A stretch of 41,152 bases of DNA, from assembly GCA_029204225.1 (NCBI GenBank), contig MU835189.1, forward strand, positions 1-41,152, written 5' to 3'. The DNA is from Diphasiastrum complanatum. Taxonomy: Eukaryota > Streptophyta > Lycopodiopsida > Lycopodiales > Lycopodiaceae. Both the position numbers and the translations under genes were made by a program. This document shows, piece by piece, positions 10,956 to 22,316 of the stretch (its first letter is position 1; each line of letters starts with the position of its first letter). Below the pieces are notes generated by a model. It did no database searches, was not told where the DNA came from, and saw nothing but the letters and a program-made list of their open reading frames with translations.

Positions 10956-11158
10956 TGTTGGGGGTATTCCCAACGCATTGTAAATGAATAAAATCGATCA
11001 ATAAAATGTGTTGCGAGGGCATGACATCCTGCACGTATAAGCCCATGGCCCAATGAGCACGCAAGCTAAGTTGTAATTAAAATAATAGGCTTGAGACCTT
11101 TGTAAGTAAAATAAATCTTGAGGCCCAAAGTCAATTTTAAACTTAGAGATTACTTTTT
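10956..11158 (+). mobile_element. LTR/leader fragment of gypsy element I
   Basis: Begins TGTTGGGGGTATTCCCAACG, a typical LTR start, directly abutting the broken H element. Only about 200 bp separate it from gag homology, so most of the LTR and leader appear deleted. No primer site was recognised. Confidence 0.5.
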
Positions 11159-12772
11159 TTGAGTTGGGTCCAATTTGGGACTCACATGAATCCCAAATTA
11201 GCAGTTCTGCAACAAGAGGCAGAACCAGAACCAGCACCAATGGAACCAATGGTCCAACCCATACCTGACGCTCCCTTACAAGCAGTCCAGAGAGCACCAC
11301 AAATGAAAATACCAAAATACGACGGATCATTAGATCCCATCCGATTCCTCCAGATCTACGAACAAGCTTGTAAAATCTACGGCAAACGGACACCTATGAA
11401 AAAGCTGATGTTGTTTCCCATGTCCTTATTGGCAGTGGCTCATGATTGGTTTTTTAACCTATCAAAGGAAGAAAAATCTACCTAGGACGCGGTTAAAGCG
11501 ACTCTCATTATGCACTACGGCATTTTGCCCGTTTAATCCCCGGATTGTTCAACAGAAGAGAAGTCCTTATCAGACTTCTTATTCATATCATCAAGGGGCA
11601 CCAAACGTGGCACCGAGGTACGACGCACCGAATCAGCAACAGCGTATGGCCTTACCTGCACCACCTGGGCCAGTCAATCAACAAGTAGCCCATGTAAACC
11701 TGACAGCAGCAAAATTGGAGATGCAAGTACCACCTCAACCTAAGCAACAACAATAGTACGGACCAGATGAACCATTTATGGATCTTGCCATAAATGAATA
11801 TGTTGCAGCCTATGTAGCTCAAACTTAGCGTTAAGGCGAGAGGAACTACGGATGTGGTGAAGGACACATAATTGCGGAATGTCCCTACAAGGGACAATGT
11901 ACATCCTTTTGTCGAGAATGCAGTTATGGACACTGTTACAAGAATTGTCCATTGAGACTTGGAACCAGTGCACCTCTCAACTTCATTGCGATACAACTAC
12001 TAGCAGTTCCACAGGGATGCCATTGGAAAGACAACAATTCCATGCTCCTGTGTTAGTCGTCACACGAACACAGAAGAGGAAGGAAGTGGCTCCCTCACCA
12101 CCACCCTCGGTCACTGATGACCAACCCTCAACTTCAGTGCCATATCCGAATGTGAGAGAAGAAAGAAGACAGTACCAAAAAATACGACACTGGGTACAAA
12201 AGGCACAAGCGGGGGAAAAAGAGTAGGAAGGGGACAATCTCACGAAACCTCCAGTTGGCGGCGAACGGGAACCGCAAGCGGGCTCACCACTGCACACTGA
12301 TCAGAATGATCAGTTGCACCAACATGAACCACCTTTTCACATGGTGGAGCCCGAGGAACCATGCACTAAAAGACTCACTCTTTTATTGGCAAGTCGTGTT
12401 AGTTTACCACTCAGGAAACTACTGCTGATTGCACCACAAGTGAAAAGCCTTCTAGCTGAATGGGCCAAAGCGGATGAGGAGCCAGTAGCGCCTTAGCCCA
12501 TATATTGTACGGGCTATGTAGAAACAAATAACGTCCTCCACATCGGGGCAGCATGGGAAAGTGAGGAACACAACATCACTTTGCCAATCAAACACAAGAG
12601 ATACGAGGACGAGGCAGCAATAGTAGATGGAGGATCAGATGTCAATTTGATCTCCACTACTTTATATGAAAAATGGGGTCTACAGGGGTTGAAGCCAGCA
12701 AGATTCACCATCAAACTAGGGGATTAATCCTGGGTGAAACCCAAAGCACATCATGCAAACAAAAAGATATAA
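11159..12772 (+). pseudogene. gypsy gag-protease remnant (element I)
   Basis: Ty3/gypsy Gag followed by aspartic protease. The gag core opens with IPKYDGSLDPIRFLQIYEQA (about 11310) and reaches AHDWFFNLS, the same architecture as element E gag. After a shift come Pro/Gln-rich linker sequence and two zinc knuckles, GCGEGHIIAEC (first Cys lost) and CRECSYGHCYKNC (about 11840-11955). From 11879 to 12720 one frame carries a charged linker and the protease: AAIVDGGSDVNLIS near 12610-12660 is the active site, with the usual DSG read as DGG. In-frame stops include TAG at 12494-12496. Homology ends at 12772, where inverted element A' begins, so RT, RNase H and integrase are absent. Confidence 0.82.
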
Positions 12773-13437
12773 TCCTTGGCAGTGGTCCATGTATTGATCT
12801 CTCTTAACACTTCATTTGTGACATTCATTTTAATAAAATAGAGAGCAATTTTGGTTCTTTTATTGAATGTTGTAGCTTCATTAGGTGCTGCAGGTTCTTC
12901 TTAAGCTCCACTTACAATGTCCATTACATCTTGTAGAACCAATAATGATTCCATTCTAATCTTTCACATTGCATAATTGGAAGATGTTAATCTCTCACTA
13001 TGCTCCAAGAAATGTGAACCAGATGAAGACATATTCACTTTGAGAAATTCTAGTAATGGCATAAATGGAGTTGAAAATGTTGCTTGCTATCCCAACCTAG
13101 GATCTAACACTTATAATGTCGATCCAACCTATGAAATCTAGCAACAAAATGTGAGATCCAACTCACAACTGAAAAAATCAATCTATCTTGAATTTGCATC
13201 TAGCTTCTATTAAGAAAATGAAGCACATGCAAGTATGAAGTCTATCTCTCCCACGAGTTTCAAAAAACTGAAAAAGTCTCTAGGAACTTACTTTCAACTC
13301 ACCCACAATAATCTATGTGAAATGAAAAGTCTAAGACCTCACAAAAATCACTTTTATCCAATTCTACTTTATTGATAATGAAAATTGAAAATATTGGTAA
13401 AAACTAATGTGTGCTCACTTTGGCATATCACACGAGA
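12773..13437 (-). pseudogene. inverted copy of leader and gag (element A')
   Basis: Reverse complement of window positions 1-668. Leader is 13033-13437, the gag ATG is at 13030-13032, and gag runs to 12773, where it breaks off in the TAKE/D motif. Both in-frame stops seen in A are present at matching places (12964-12966 and 12901-12903). The 12.8-kb spacing and opposite orientation make A and A' a large inverted repeat. The left edge abuts gypsy protease sequence. Confidence 0.9.
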
Positions 13438-13799
13438 TGAGTACTCTCCCTATTTTTTTTTATTGCCTAAAACTCTTCCAAAAACATATCAAATTGATTT
13501 AGAAACTTGAGCAACACAATTTATTCTTTAGTACCTATCCAACAAGCTATAGAACATCAAATTTGGATCATTCCTTGAGAAGTAGCACTCAAACAAAGAG
13601 GGCTGATTTCACACGTGTGAGCTCTCTGTCCGTACAGGGCCCAACTGGAGCAGATCAGGCTTGATTTGATCTACTTATGGTCCACAAATGGCTTGTTTGT
13701 CAGTGAGTTTGGATTCCTCTCCCAAATCCGAATTCGTACAAACAAAAGCACTTATGTTCTGTTGTCGGCGACTTCAGTTCTTTGATGGCATCACTAGGT
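13438..13799. other. unassigned spacer
   Basis: No coding evidence. It holds the palindrome TTTCACACGTGTGA (13610-13623), the same motif found in D-family LTRs, but no other D similarity was noticed. It may contain the LTR side of A' or the deleted 5' part of C. Confidence 0.35.
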
Positions 13800-16450
13800 A
13801 GCTAGATGGTGTACTTTCCGTACCCAATTTAACAAAGAACTTATTGTCTATTAGCAAGATCACTGATCATGGCTATAGAGCTTTGTTTACTACTAGTCGA
13901 TCTACTATTATTGATGGGAATTCTAGTGAAATTCTCTCTACATACAGAGAAGGAAATTTGTATATCCTGAGTCACAATTATGCACTTTCTATGAGTGTCT
14001 CTAATGCTCATGTTTGGCATCAAAGACTAGGTCATTTAAACATGCATTCAATCTTGTACATGCATCATAACAAAAATGGTCAAGGATATAAATATCAATG
14101 TTGTCTCTATAGCAAATCAGACTGTCTGTGAAAATTGTTTACTAGAGAAACAACCTAGGACAAAATTTCCAAGAGGACAAGCTAGGAGAGCAAAGTCTGT
14201 CCTGTCACTGATTCACAGTGACTTATGTGGTCCCATGAGCATACCCTCTTTGGGTCAAGTCTATATGTTTTTACATTCATTGATGACTACTCCTGATTTA
14301 CCAGAGTCATGTTCATAAAGAACAAGTCAGAAGCGTTGAATTGCTTGAAAGAATTCAAGCAATATGCTGAGAACCAGACTGGTCAGAGAATCAAGGCCCT
14401 ATGGTCTGATTCGGGGGGAGAATACCTATCAAATGAAATGGTGGGCTACTTATCATCATGTGGCATTCACGATCAGTTTACAGCTAGCTACACTCCACAG
14501 TAGAATGGCATAGCTGAGCGAAAGAACCGAACACTATTGGAAGCTGCATGATCCATGACTGCCAATGCTCAACTACCCAAGAATTTTTGGGCTAAAGCTA
14601 TCTCTACAGCCTGTTATCTGTAGAATTATTTCAACACAAAGGCAATCGACTTTAGAACACCATTTAAAGCCTACTACGGCTACAAACCAAATCTGAAACA
14701 CTTATGTTATTTGGATGTCTTTGCTATGCTCAAATACCATCTATTCTAAGGAAGAAACTAGACCTAGTAAGTTGTAAGCATCTTTATCGGCTATTCAACA
14801 TCACACAAGGCTAATCGCATTGCTCGAAGGTCTGCAAGACAACGACAACAACCTGATCGTTTTGTCCCTTAGGCATTCATCAGTCATGAAGAACCTACCA
14901 TAGTTGCAGAAGCATTGTCAATGCCCAATGCAGATGAATGGAAAGTTGCCATGGATGTTGAGTACCATTCCTTGATGAAGAACAAGATCTGAAGTCTTGT
15001 TAATCCTCATGTAGCTATTAAACCTATCGACTCTAAATGGATCTTCAAGCTAAAGCTTAACCAGATGGATCAATATCCAAATGGAAAGTTCGTGTAGTAG
15101 TTAAAGGATTTGAGCAAGTCTATGGAATAGATTACACTGACACCTTCAGTCCAGTGGTAAAGCATCAATCTATTCGCACCTTGCTGGTTATAGCTGCTAT
15201 AGAGGATCTGCACATTCACTAGATGGACGTCTAGACAATATTCCTTCATGGATACATACAAGAAGACATATTCATTTATCAACCAAAAGGTTACATTCTT
15301 CAAGGCAAAGAGCATTTGGTATGTAAATTGTATAAGACATTATATGGTCTCAAGCAAGCTCCCAGGGCCTGGTATCAAAAAATAAATCACTTCTTGTTAC
15401 AGCATAATTTCACTTCTTACTCCGCAGACTCTACTGTGTATCTCAAATGTAAATGTATAATAGCATTATATGTTGATGATTCTTTAATTATCAGCAATTT
15501 AGATCAGTTGTTGTGTGAAACCAAGACTTTGCTTTCATCAAAATTTGAGATGACTTGATCTAGGCCCAATCCATTACATACTTGGCATGGAGATTCATGG
15601 GATCGCGCAAGCAGAAGAATTACTATAAGCCAAGAGTCCTATTTAATCAATGTACTTCGCATATATGGCATGGTGGACTGCAAGCCGATAGATACACCTA
15701 TGGATCCAAGATCGAAGCAGTCCAAAGACATGTGCGTCAAAACTCAAGAAGATCAGCAAGAAATGTGCAAGTATCCTTTTCAATTTGTCATAGAATCTAT
15801 AATGTATTCTATGATTTCCACACGACCTGATCTAGCATATGTGCTAAGCACACTGTCTCAAAACATGTCCAATCCAGGCTTACAACATTGGAAAGCTCTA
15901 CAAAGAGTATTGAAGTACATTCAAGCTACGAAACTATGCTTTGAGCTATAATGGTAATACAGAAGTTGCACTCACTTTAGTCACCTATTCAAATTCAGAT
16001 TGGGCAAGAGACGTGGATACTAGAAGATCCATATCAAGATATATTCGTTTCCTCGTAGGAGGACCCATTTCATGGAACAGCAGAAAGCAGAAATGCATCT
16101 CATTGTCCTCAACAGAGTCCGAATACATTGCAGCTACATCAGCAGTGAAGGAGATAATTTGGCTCAGAAGGCTACTACAGGATTTGTTATTTCCACATAT
16201 CGGTCCAACCATACTCCAGTGCGACAATCAGAGCTGCATAGCTCTATCTGTGAACACTCATGCTAGAACTAAACACATACAAGTTCACTTCCATTCTCCT
16301 AGAGAGAAAGTTCAGAATAAAGATGTTGTACTAAGTTACTGTCACATACACAATATGTTGGCTGATATTTTGACAAAGCCATTCTCTAGTAGAAATAAAC
16401 ATTCTACTTTAGTAGATATGATAAATCTCAATTGCAATTCAGATTCATAG
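13800..16450 (+). pseudogene. copia pol remnant (element C)
   Basis: Plus-strand Ty1/copia pol, the most complete here. In order: LTKNLLSISKITD block (about 13830), GAG-pre-integrase HQRLGHLN (14010), integrase CENC and SDLCGPM (14130-14240), catalytic region SDSGGEY and the NGIAERKNR block (14400-14530), RT start from ADEWKVAM (14935). RT core: GIDYTDTFSPVVK, YGLKQAPRAWYQK, LYVDD (15125-15480). RNase H: SDWARDVDTRRS, STESEYIAA, CDNQSCIAL, ADILTKP (15980-16380). The final stop is at 16448-16450. Frameshifts and nonsense changes are scattered, for example TAG at 14501-14503 where Gln is expected. Gag and the protease active site are missing. RT and RNase H catalytic motifs look intact, but no full frame survives. 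Confidence 0.92.
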
Positions 16451-16460
16451 TAGTAAGCTT

Positions 16461-16469
16461 AAGGGGGAG
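16461..16469 (+). other. polypurine tract (C)
   Basis: AAGGGGGAG lies immediately before the LTR TG. This is the plus-strand primer for copia reverse transcription and sets the LTR start at 16470. Confidence 0.85.
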
Positions 16470-16992
16470 TGTTCGAGTTTAATGTTACTCCTACTCATCC
16501 TAACTCCCCTCCTTCCTTTTCATGTAAATCACTCTCTCAAGTAGTCTGCAGAAAATGAACTATTTTTTCAACAGCCTGCATTCTTACACTGATTGTCGCT
16601 ACAGTTTGCACTTTTACTCAGGAATTTCCATAGGTGAAAAACCTGACACTATCACCTTTGTCACCTTTGGCCCATCCTGAGCAACTAAGTGTTTTGGGAC
16701 ACTTGTGTTAACTCAGTTTTTAGGCCATTTCAGACACTTCCATAAATGCAACACTGCTTTGCATAAAATACGAAAAATGCAAAAAATATGACACTCTACA
16801 AAAATACATAGGATTCCAAGTATAGATTGTCTACGTCTTCACGTTCCAATAATAACTGTTCTAATTAGTCAGTTAATCAGTTGTTAAGAGATTTTGTAAA
16901 TGCAAAGATAGAATAATGCAAGATCTTCCAGTTGCTATATATGTAAATGAGCGATTGAAGGGAGAGAGATTCAAAAGTTGATTCATCAGCAC
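16470..16992 (+). mobile_element. 3' LTR of copia element C, truncated
   Basis: Starts TGTTCGAGTTTAATG after the polypurine tract and matches the reverse complement of the B LTR up to about 16992. The last ~125 bp of the family LTR are replaced by RT sequence of another copy (J). A TATA-like TATATATG is at 16936-16943. Confidence 0.85.
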
Positions 16993-17310
16993 CATCAAAC
17001 TCCACCTCAAGAACTCTGTCAACCATTTGACACACACATAGAACATTCTTAGTAATAAAAGAAGATGCCTACATGATCTAGCCCAAGGGATACATTCTCA
17101 ACGGTAAGGAGAATCATATATGAAAACTCCATAAAGGACTCTATGGCTTGAAGCAGTCAGCTAGAGCTTGGTTTTAGAGGATCAACACATTCCTCATGCA
17201 ACACAGTTACAAACCAATCACTATCGATTCAAATGTCTATTTCAAGTCAGTGTATCATTCATTTATAATTGTCACCTTATATGTTGATGACACATTGAAG
17301 TTTATTGGCA
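16993..17310 (+). pseudogene. copia RT fragment (J)
   Basis: A plus-strand RT scrap with PKGYILNGKE (about 17085), a decayed YGLKQ-ARAWF block containing TAG at 17174-17176, DSNVYFKSV and an intact LYVDDTL active-site block (about 17275-17300). It is close to the corresponding region of B (DSNIYFKFV). It starts inside the LTR of C and ends in repeat X, so neither end is natural. It is the same family as B and C, joined out of order. Confidence 0.8.
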
Positions 17311-17400
17311 AATACACATACGTGGGCTCACAAAACACATGCCATGGAGTTTTATTTCTTTTTTTTTTAATATTTTCTCTGTGTTTGCACAGTTGTTAAC
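17306..17400. repeat. repeat X, left copy
   Basis: Stretch from gtttattggcaaatac to gtgtttgcacagttgttaac, including a T-run. A related copy is at 27873-27983 and a partial one at 27845-27872, on the far side of elements E and D. Confidence 0.75.
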
Positions 17401-17409
17401 ATTATCGGC

Positions 17410-17832
17410 CACCTTATTGCATTGGTGGTCCCACACTAATCGAAGCCTTTTCATCTTGGATTTTTTGAGCCTTGGAGACGAGATTGTTGTTATCGAGATT
17501 GGTAAATTTGTTGTCGATGCCTTCCATCATCTGCTAGCATAAATTATTGAGGAAGGGCAATTGTTTGTAATAATGGAACATGCCTTGCAGGAATCCATGG
17601 ATTTTTCGTAGCTCCACCATATCGACGGGTAGTGCCGAAGTGAGGGCTATTCGGTAATAAAGACGTGCAACATTGATGTGATCCATTTCAGTCTGCAAGG
17701 GCTTGTTGATAACGATGGCAATTGGTTGGTGTCCCCTATCCCAATATTTGTTTATTTCTGCCAAGAAAGCTACCATGCCGCAGTTATCCGCAAAATATCG
17801 CACATCACGATCCGGGTTGCCATGGTGTTTCT
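17410..17832 (-). pseudogene. E accessory ORF, C-terminal part
   Basis: Continuation of the ORF at 23130-23886 beyond inserted element D. It reads KKHHGNPDRDVRYFADNCG near 17830, then about 95 codons without a stop, a TAA-type stop near 17534, and a same-frame tail to about 17410 (MMEGIDNKFTNLDNNN) that could form a short coiled coil. No catalytic motif is recognised. Composition is balanced and unlike chance AT-rich frames. The first codons of the naive open frame come from the D LTR and do not belong. Function unknown. Confidence 0.6.
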
Positions 17833-18665
17833 TGTGCAAAAAGTACAAAAAGGACCAAGAGTGGATCCTAATCTGATCCTCAAGAGGGATTGGTTGTCAG
17901 ATTACTTGATCTACCAATCTACTTGAGATAAAGATCAATCTAGATCAATTCTAGACACAAAATCCTAACAAGAACAATCATTAATTGAAGGTAGGTGTAC
18001 TTTCTGGTTTCACACATGTGAAACACTATTTGAGTACGAACTTCAACCTGAAAATCAAATACACATTGCTAGAACCTCAAAACAATCAAAACAAATGTAG
18101 ACAACTGGAGAGAATCACTCAAAATTGATTTCAAAACCAAGATTGGTGTCTCACAATGATTATGGCCAAATGTGGCTCTATATATACAATAAGTGGGAGC
18201 TCGTGGTACTAATCATCCCTCTGATCCCACATGTGTGAAGGTGCTTTGTCATATAATGATTCATCATGCAAAATTGACACTTGGACAAAACCTTCTATTT
18301 TGAGCACTTTTGGTCCATTTTCCTTCTATATGGAGATCTACTTGGAAAATCTTCTAGAAGTCAAAATTTGCCTACTTCAGCTTATTCCACACATGTGATA
18401 TGTCCTCTACACATGGGATATGACACCTAACCAAAGGATGTGGCTCATGCAATCAATAGATTGATGCCATGTGTCATATGTCTAGAAAATTAGTTTTTGG
18501 CCATTTTAGCCACTAGAACTTGAATTAAATCATATGTACAACATATATGATTATGGTACATGACAAGTATACTAGTTTCACACATGGGAACAGGCTCCAC
18601 ACATGTGTGTTTATCTATATACAAGATTTTTGGCCTCTACCAAGCTTATTTTTGCATTTTTCACA
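17833..18665 (-). mobile_element. 3' LTR of D
   Basis: 833 bp, TGTGCAAAAAG...TTTTTCACA on the plus strand. It pairs with 22317-23129. A TATATATA box at 18179-18186 reads on the minus strand. Several CACATGTG-type palindromes occur (for example 18009-18022, 18592-18605). Confidence 0.9.
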
Positions 18666-18678
18666 CTCCTCCTCAAAA
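18666..18678 (-). other. polypurine tract (D)
   Basis: On the minus strand ...TTTTGAGGAGGAG directly precedes the LTR start TGTGAAAAATGC. This fixes D as a reverse-strand element. Confidence 0.75.
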
Positions 18679-18680
18679 AT

Positions 18681-20176
18681 CTAGCTTGGTAAATCTAGCT
18701 TGATGGAAAACATGATGATCTTGAACTTGACTCCATGGGCTGAATTGGTTTTTGCTGGGTCAAAAGGTGTGAAGATTAGCCAATGAGCTTGATGTTGATC
18801 TGAAATCACCATACCCATGATAGTGCTTCTTTGATGTTGACATCTTTGATGAGCTTGAGAGCTTTGCACCATCCTAGCACCTCCAAAATTGATTCCTTCC
18901 AATTTTCATGTAGATGCTTGACCTTGAGGCTTGCTCCTTCTTCATGTGCATGATCCTTCATGAGAAAATAAAGATTTCTTCTTGATTTATTAGGATCACA
19001 AAGATCTAACATCATGTTACCATGATCTAGAGAATTAGACTCATCCAAATTGGCAAGAGTATGCATGCTATATTAACAAAGTGTTTGCATCATATCTTCA
19101 TGCTTGTTTACCATGCTAATCTCAGATCCAATGAGGCTAAATACTTCATTATGGAGATAAGTGTCTTTAGAAGATGATTCACTTACTCTCATAAAGAGTT
19201 TACAGTTTGCCTCAATACAAATTTTCAAACTATGAGTGAACAAATCACTTTTGCTCTTGCATGACTCAAGAACATACATTTGATGAAATAACCATTTGCT
19301 TTCTAATTGATTTAAAATCAATTTCAGCCTTTTAAGAACATCATCTATGTTCTCAAGAGAGACTTCATACTCAACTAGTATGGCTTTACTCCAATTTTGA
19401 GATGCAATGATCTCACTAAAGCAAATTGATTTATCAAATGACATAAGAGAAGTAAGTATGTGATGTATACCACATGAGATATGCTCCTCTTTCCCTTGAA
19501 ATGTGAGCCACATGGACTCAACCATATTGCTTCAGTTTCTTTTTGGAATCACAATTTGAGAAGGACTCTCCTCCTCAATCCTTGGCACACTTGAACCTCG
19601 AGAAGGATTCTCCTCCTCAATCCTTGGCACATTTGAACCTTGAGATGACTCCTTAAGATCCCCTTCATGGTCCTCCTTTTTGATGAAAATCTGAGACCTC
19701 CATGTCTCATAATGATCACAACAAGTATGACCATTCAATATGCACTTCCTATGATTATCAAGATTACTTATGCTAGAAACATAAGTCCAAAAATCACCAC
19801 AACTTGGCATGATTTTTCCAATATTGAAATCAAAAGGTATTTCCATCTCAATAAGGCTAACTACTTGCTTATGGATATAAGTGTCCACTTTGGATGCTTC
19901 ACTTATTCTCATAAGAAGTTTACAACTTGCCTTTAAGATTGAAAACTTACAATTTTCATCTTTATGAATGAACATATCATTCATGATCTTATTGAAACCA
20001 AAAGATCCTACATTATGAAGAAATTTCAATTTCCTTGACTTTATAACTAATGTAAGCTTACAAGGAAAACATATTTTGCTATCTTTTAAGACATCACACT
20101 CAACTAGTATTGCCTTAATCCACCTTTGAGATACAAAAATCTCTTCAAAGCAAAATGGTTCTTCATAAGTTGACAT
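18681..20176 (-). pseudogene. D ORF2, duplicated-domain protein of unknown function
   Basis: About 500 codons on the minus strand in three open pieces (19532-20176, 19073-19525, 18806-19066) with few stops between. Two regions are homologous to each other. The first copy has CFEEIFVSQRWIKAILVE, then CKLLMRISEASKVDTYIHKQ. The second has CFSEIIASQNWSKAILVE, then CKLFMRVSESSSKDTYLHNE. The unit is about 120 residues. A 14-residue tandem (VPRIEEE... twice) joins the copies. I see no signal peptide, membrane segment or enzyme motif and do not recognise the family. It follows the zinc-knuckle ORF on the same strand and ends just before the polypurine tract, so it occupies the pol position. It could be a captured host sequence or an element-specific protein. 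Confidence 0.6.
19558..19641 (-). repeat. 42-bp tandem repeat (2 units) in D ORF2
   Basis: Units 19558-19599 and 19600-19641 share ctcctcctcaatccttggca. Each encodes 14 residues, so the reading frame is kept. It lies between the two copies of the duplicated domain. Confidence 0.85.
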
Positions 20177-20219
20177 GATAGCATTAATGAAACTATTTTC
20201 ATTTTGTGATTGTTGCTCC

Positions 20220-20757
20220 TTATTCTTGATTTTTCTCTTGGATCATAACAATAAGTTTGAACTTATCTAAAGTTCCAAGCAAAATACTTTCCAAGGACAT
20301 AAAATAAATCCAAGTTACTTTTATGAAAGTGACATCTATCTTTGCATCTTGACCAAACAATGCACTTCCAAATGAAAATTTCAAAAGATTTGACATGTGT
20401 TGTGATGGACTCTTGAAGACAAATCTTGCAAGTCCTTGTGAGACTCCAAGCCTCATTCACCTTTCCACAAAGGAAACACCTCTCCTTGGACTTTTCCTTC
20501 TTGTATTTGCATTTCGAACTTGAAGCTCCATCCTTCTCCTCGGCCCCCTTGCTTTGGTTTTTCTTGGATGGATTGGTCTTCTGTTTGTAGCATCTCGAGG
20601 AAAAATATCCTTCCTTGCCACAAAGGTTGCACTTAGGATCCTTTCTTTCCTTCAATAGGATGCCACCTATTGATGCCATGTGAATAAAAACCTGTGATAC
20701 GATTCTACAAATGTAATTTGTGACTTTCAAGAGACTAGATTTGAACATCTTCAACAA
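20220..20757 (-). pseudogene. D ORF1 fragment, gag-like zinc knuckle
   Basis: Minus-strand frame 20263-20757 contains CNLCGKEGYFSSRCYK, a CX2CX4HX4C knuckle with His replaced by Tyr. A Lys/Ser-rich basic linker (KKNQSKGAEEKDGASSSK) and a second Cys pair, CFLCGK, follow. After a frame change, 20220-20456 continues with a Ser/Phe-rich stretch. This fits the nucleocapsid end of a retrotransposon Gag, which binds element RNA. The capsid part upstream is not recognisable. It is the only retroelement-type coding signal in D. Confidence 0.65.
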
Positions 20758-22304
20758 TCTAGAAGGATCTACAAAAGATCTAGCTCACAAACCTAAGAAT
20801 CAATCTTCACAATAATGACTAGTCACTTGGAAACTTTGCTTTGATCACTAAGACAAAAGCACACAATCTTTGAATCAAATCACTAAAGAAATCAGATCCA
20901 ATCTCCTATTGGACTCATCAAATACCAATGACTCTTTCTTTTGAAAGTTCAAATGGATATGAAAAGATTTGACACCTAGATTTTTCTTTTCACTTGACTA
21001 GTTCTCTCAACACTTGAGATTCTTGAACAAAAGATGGGTTTTGTTTCAAACACCTGAAAATCAAACTTAATCACTTCTTTTGGACTCACTCTTGAGATTT
21101 AGAATGAATTTGATTTTAATTGAAAACAAACTATACCACCAATTTTTCACAAAGCTTAAAAATTAGACAACAAGAGATTCACAAAGATTTCAACCATGCA
21201 TGAATACTCAAATATGAACTCCTCCTCATTATAGACATCAAATGGGATCACAAATTGACCCTCACACTCTCACAAAGAAAGTTTAATAGAACTAATTTGT
21301 ACTATGTCAATTTTTGCTCAACAAATTGAATTCAATCACTCCTATTGGATTCCACCAATTACTCTACATTTTAAGACTTGGAATGAAATACAAAATCAAA
21401 AGTTGTGATTTTTCTCACTAAGATATTGTGCTTCAAAGATCTAATGCCACTTAGAAAGATTTGATCACTTAGGAAGAGACAAACTCTCCATCAATAACAA
21501 CACAAAATGAGCTTCTAGATCTTGCCCTCTACAAAGGAAGGAACTCTTAGAAAATTGGATCTCTCTCTACACATTTGTCATAGACACCTTAATGACTCTT
21601 TTCAAACCTTACAATCACTCAAACAAATTGAGTAGGGTTGAACAATGTGGCTTGGATCTCAATCTCTTTTCTAGAACTCTCAATTTAAGCCAATCTATGT
21701 CAAATTCTACAATTTGCATAGATGCTCTATATGCACTAGAAACTCTCAAAGGTTTCACTTGGAGGATAGATCCAAGGATGTTTTCTAGCAAATTGATGCT
21801 TCTAAACTTGACCCTATCACTCTTGAACAAATCTAGAGTGATGGTACAATGGATTTCATCCTCTCACCTTGCATATCACTCCTTAATCTATGATTTTTGG
21901 CAAAATCACTCTCAACTTCAACATGCACTCAAAAAATCAGAGATGATCAATTAATGCACCTAATTCAAGCTTCAATTTTAATTTTTTGGCTGATCTAATC
22001 CAAGAACTAATTAAGGGATTAGATTCACTATAGAAATGCTTGATTTTGCACTAAGAATTACGCAAATTGGGTGTGTGAGTCAAATTGTACAAATTCTTGA
22101 AATATCTCAGCCAAAACCGGAGCTGTATGGCCTCACACATGTGAAAAGGGTTCTTACAGCCGACAACAAATTCTGGTCCAAAAATTTTGAGAATATCTAT
22201 CAAATCCAACTCGTTACCGAAAATTTGACTAGTTTCCTAAAACCTGCTAATTTTGGCTTGATTTTGATCAACCCTATCAATTTCAATAAAATCTCTTGTA
22301 CTTG
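20758..22304 (-). other. D internal leader, non-coding or decayed
   Basis: About 1.5 kb between the primer site and ORF1, rich in cactc/tcaca words, with no convincing sense ORF. The plus-strand open frame at 21592-21954 is antisense to D and has no recognisable content. It is probably a long leader or eroded gag. Confidence 0.5.
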
Positions 22305-22316
22305 GCTCTGATACCA
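22305..22316 (-). other. primer-binding site, initiator-Met tRNA (D)
   Basis: Minus strand reads TGGTATCAGAGC, an exact match to the classical plant copia primer site, touching the end of the 5' LTR. Confidence 0.92.

Noticed and set aside
21592-21954. 120-codon plus-strand ORF inside D
   Set aside because: Antisense to the element orientation set by the primer site and purine tract, with no recognisable content.
22305-22316. Part of a tRNA gene
   Set aside because: Only the 3' acceptor complement is present, next to an LTR; it is a primer-binding site.
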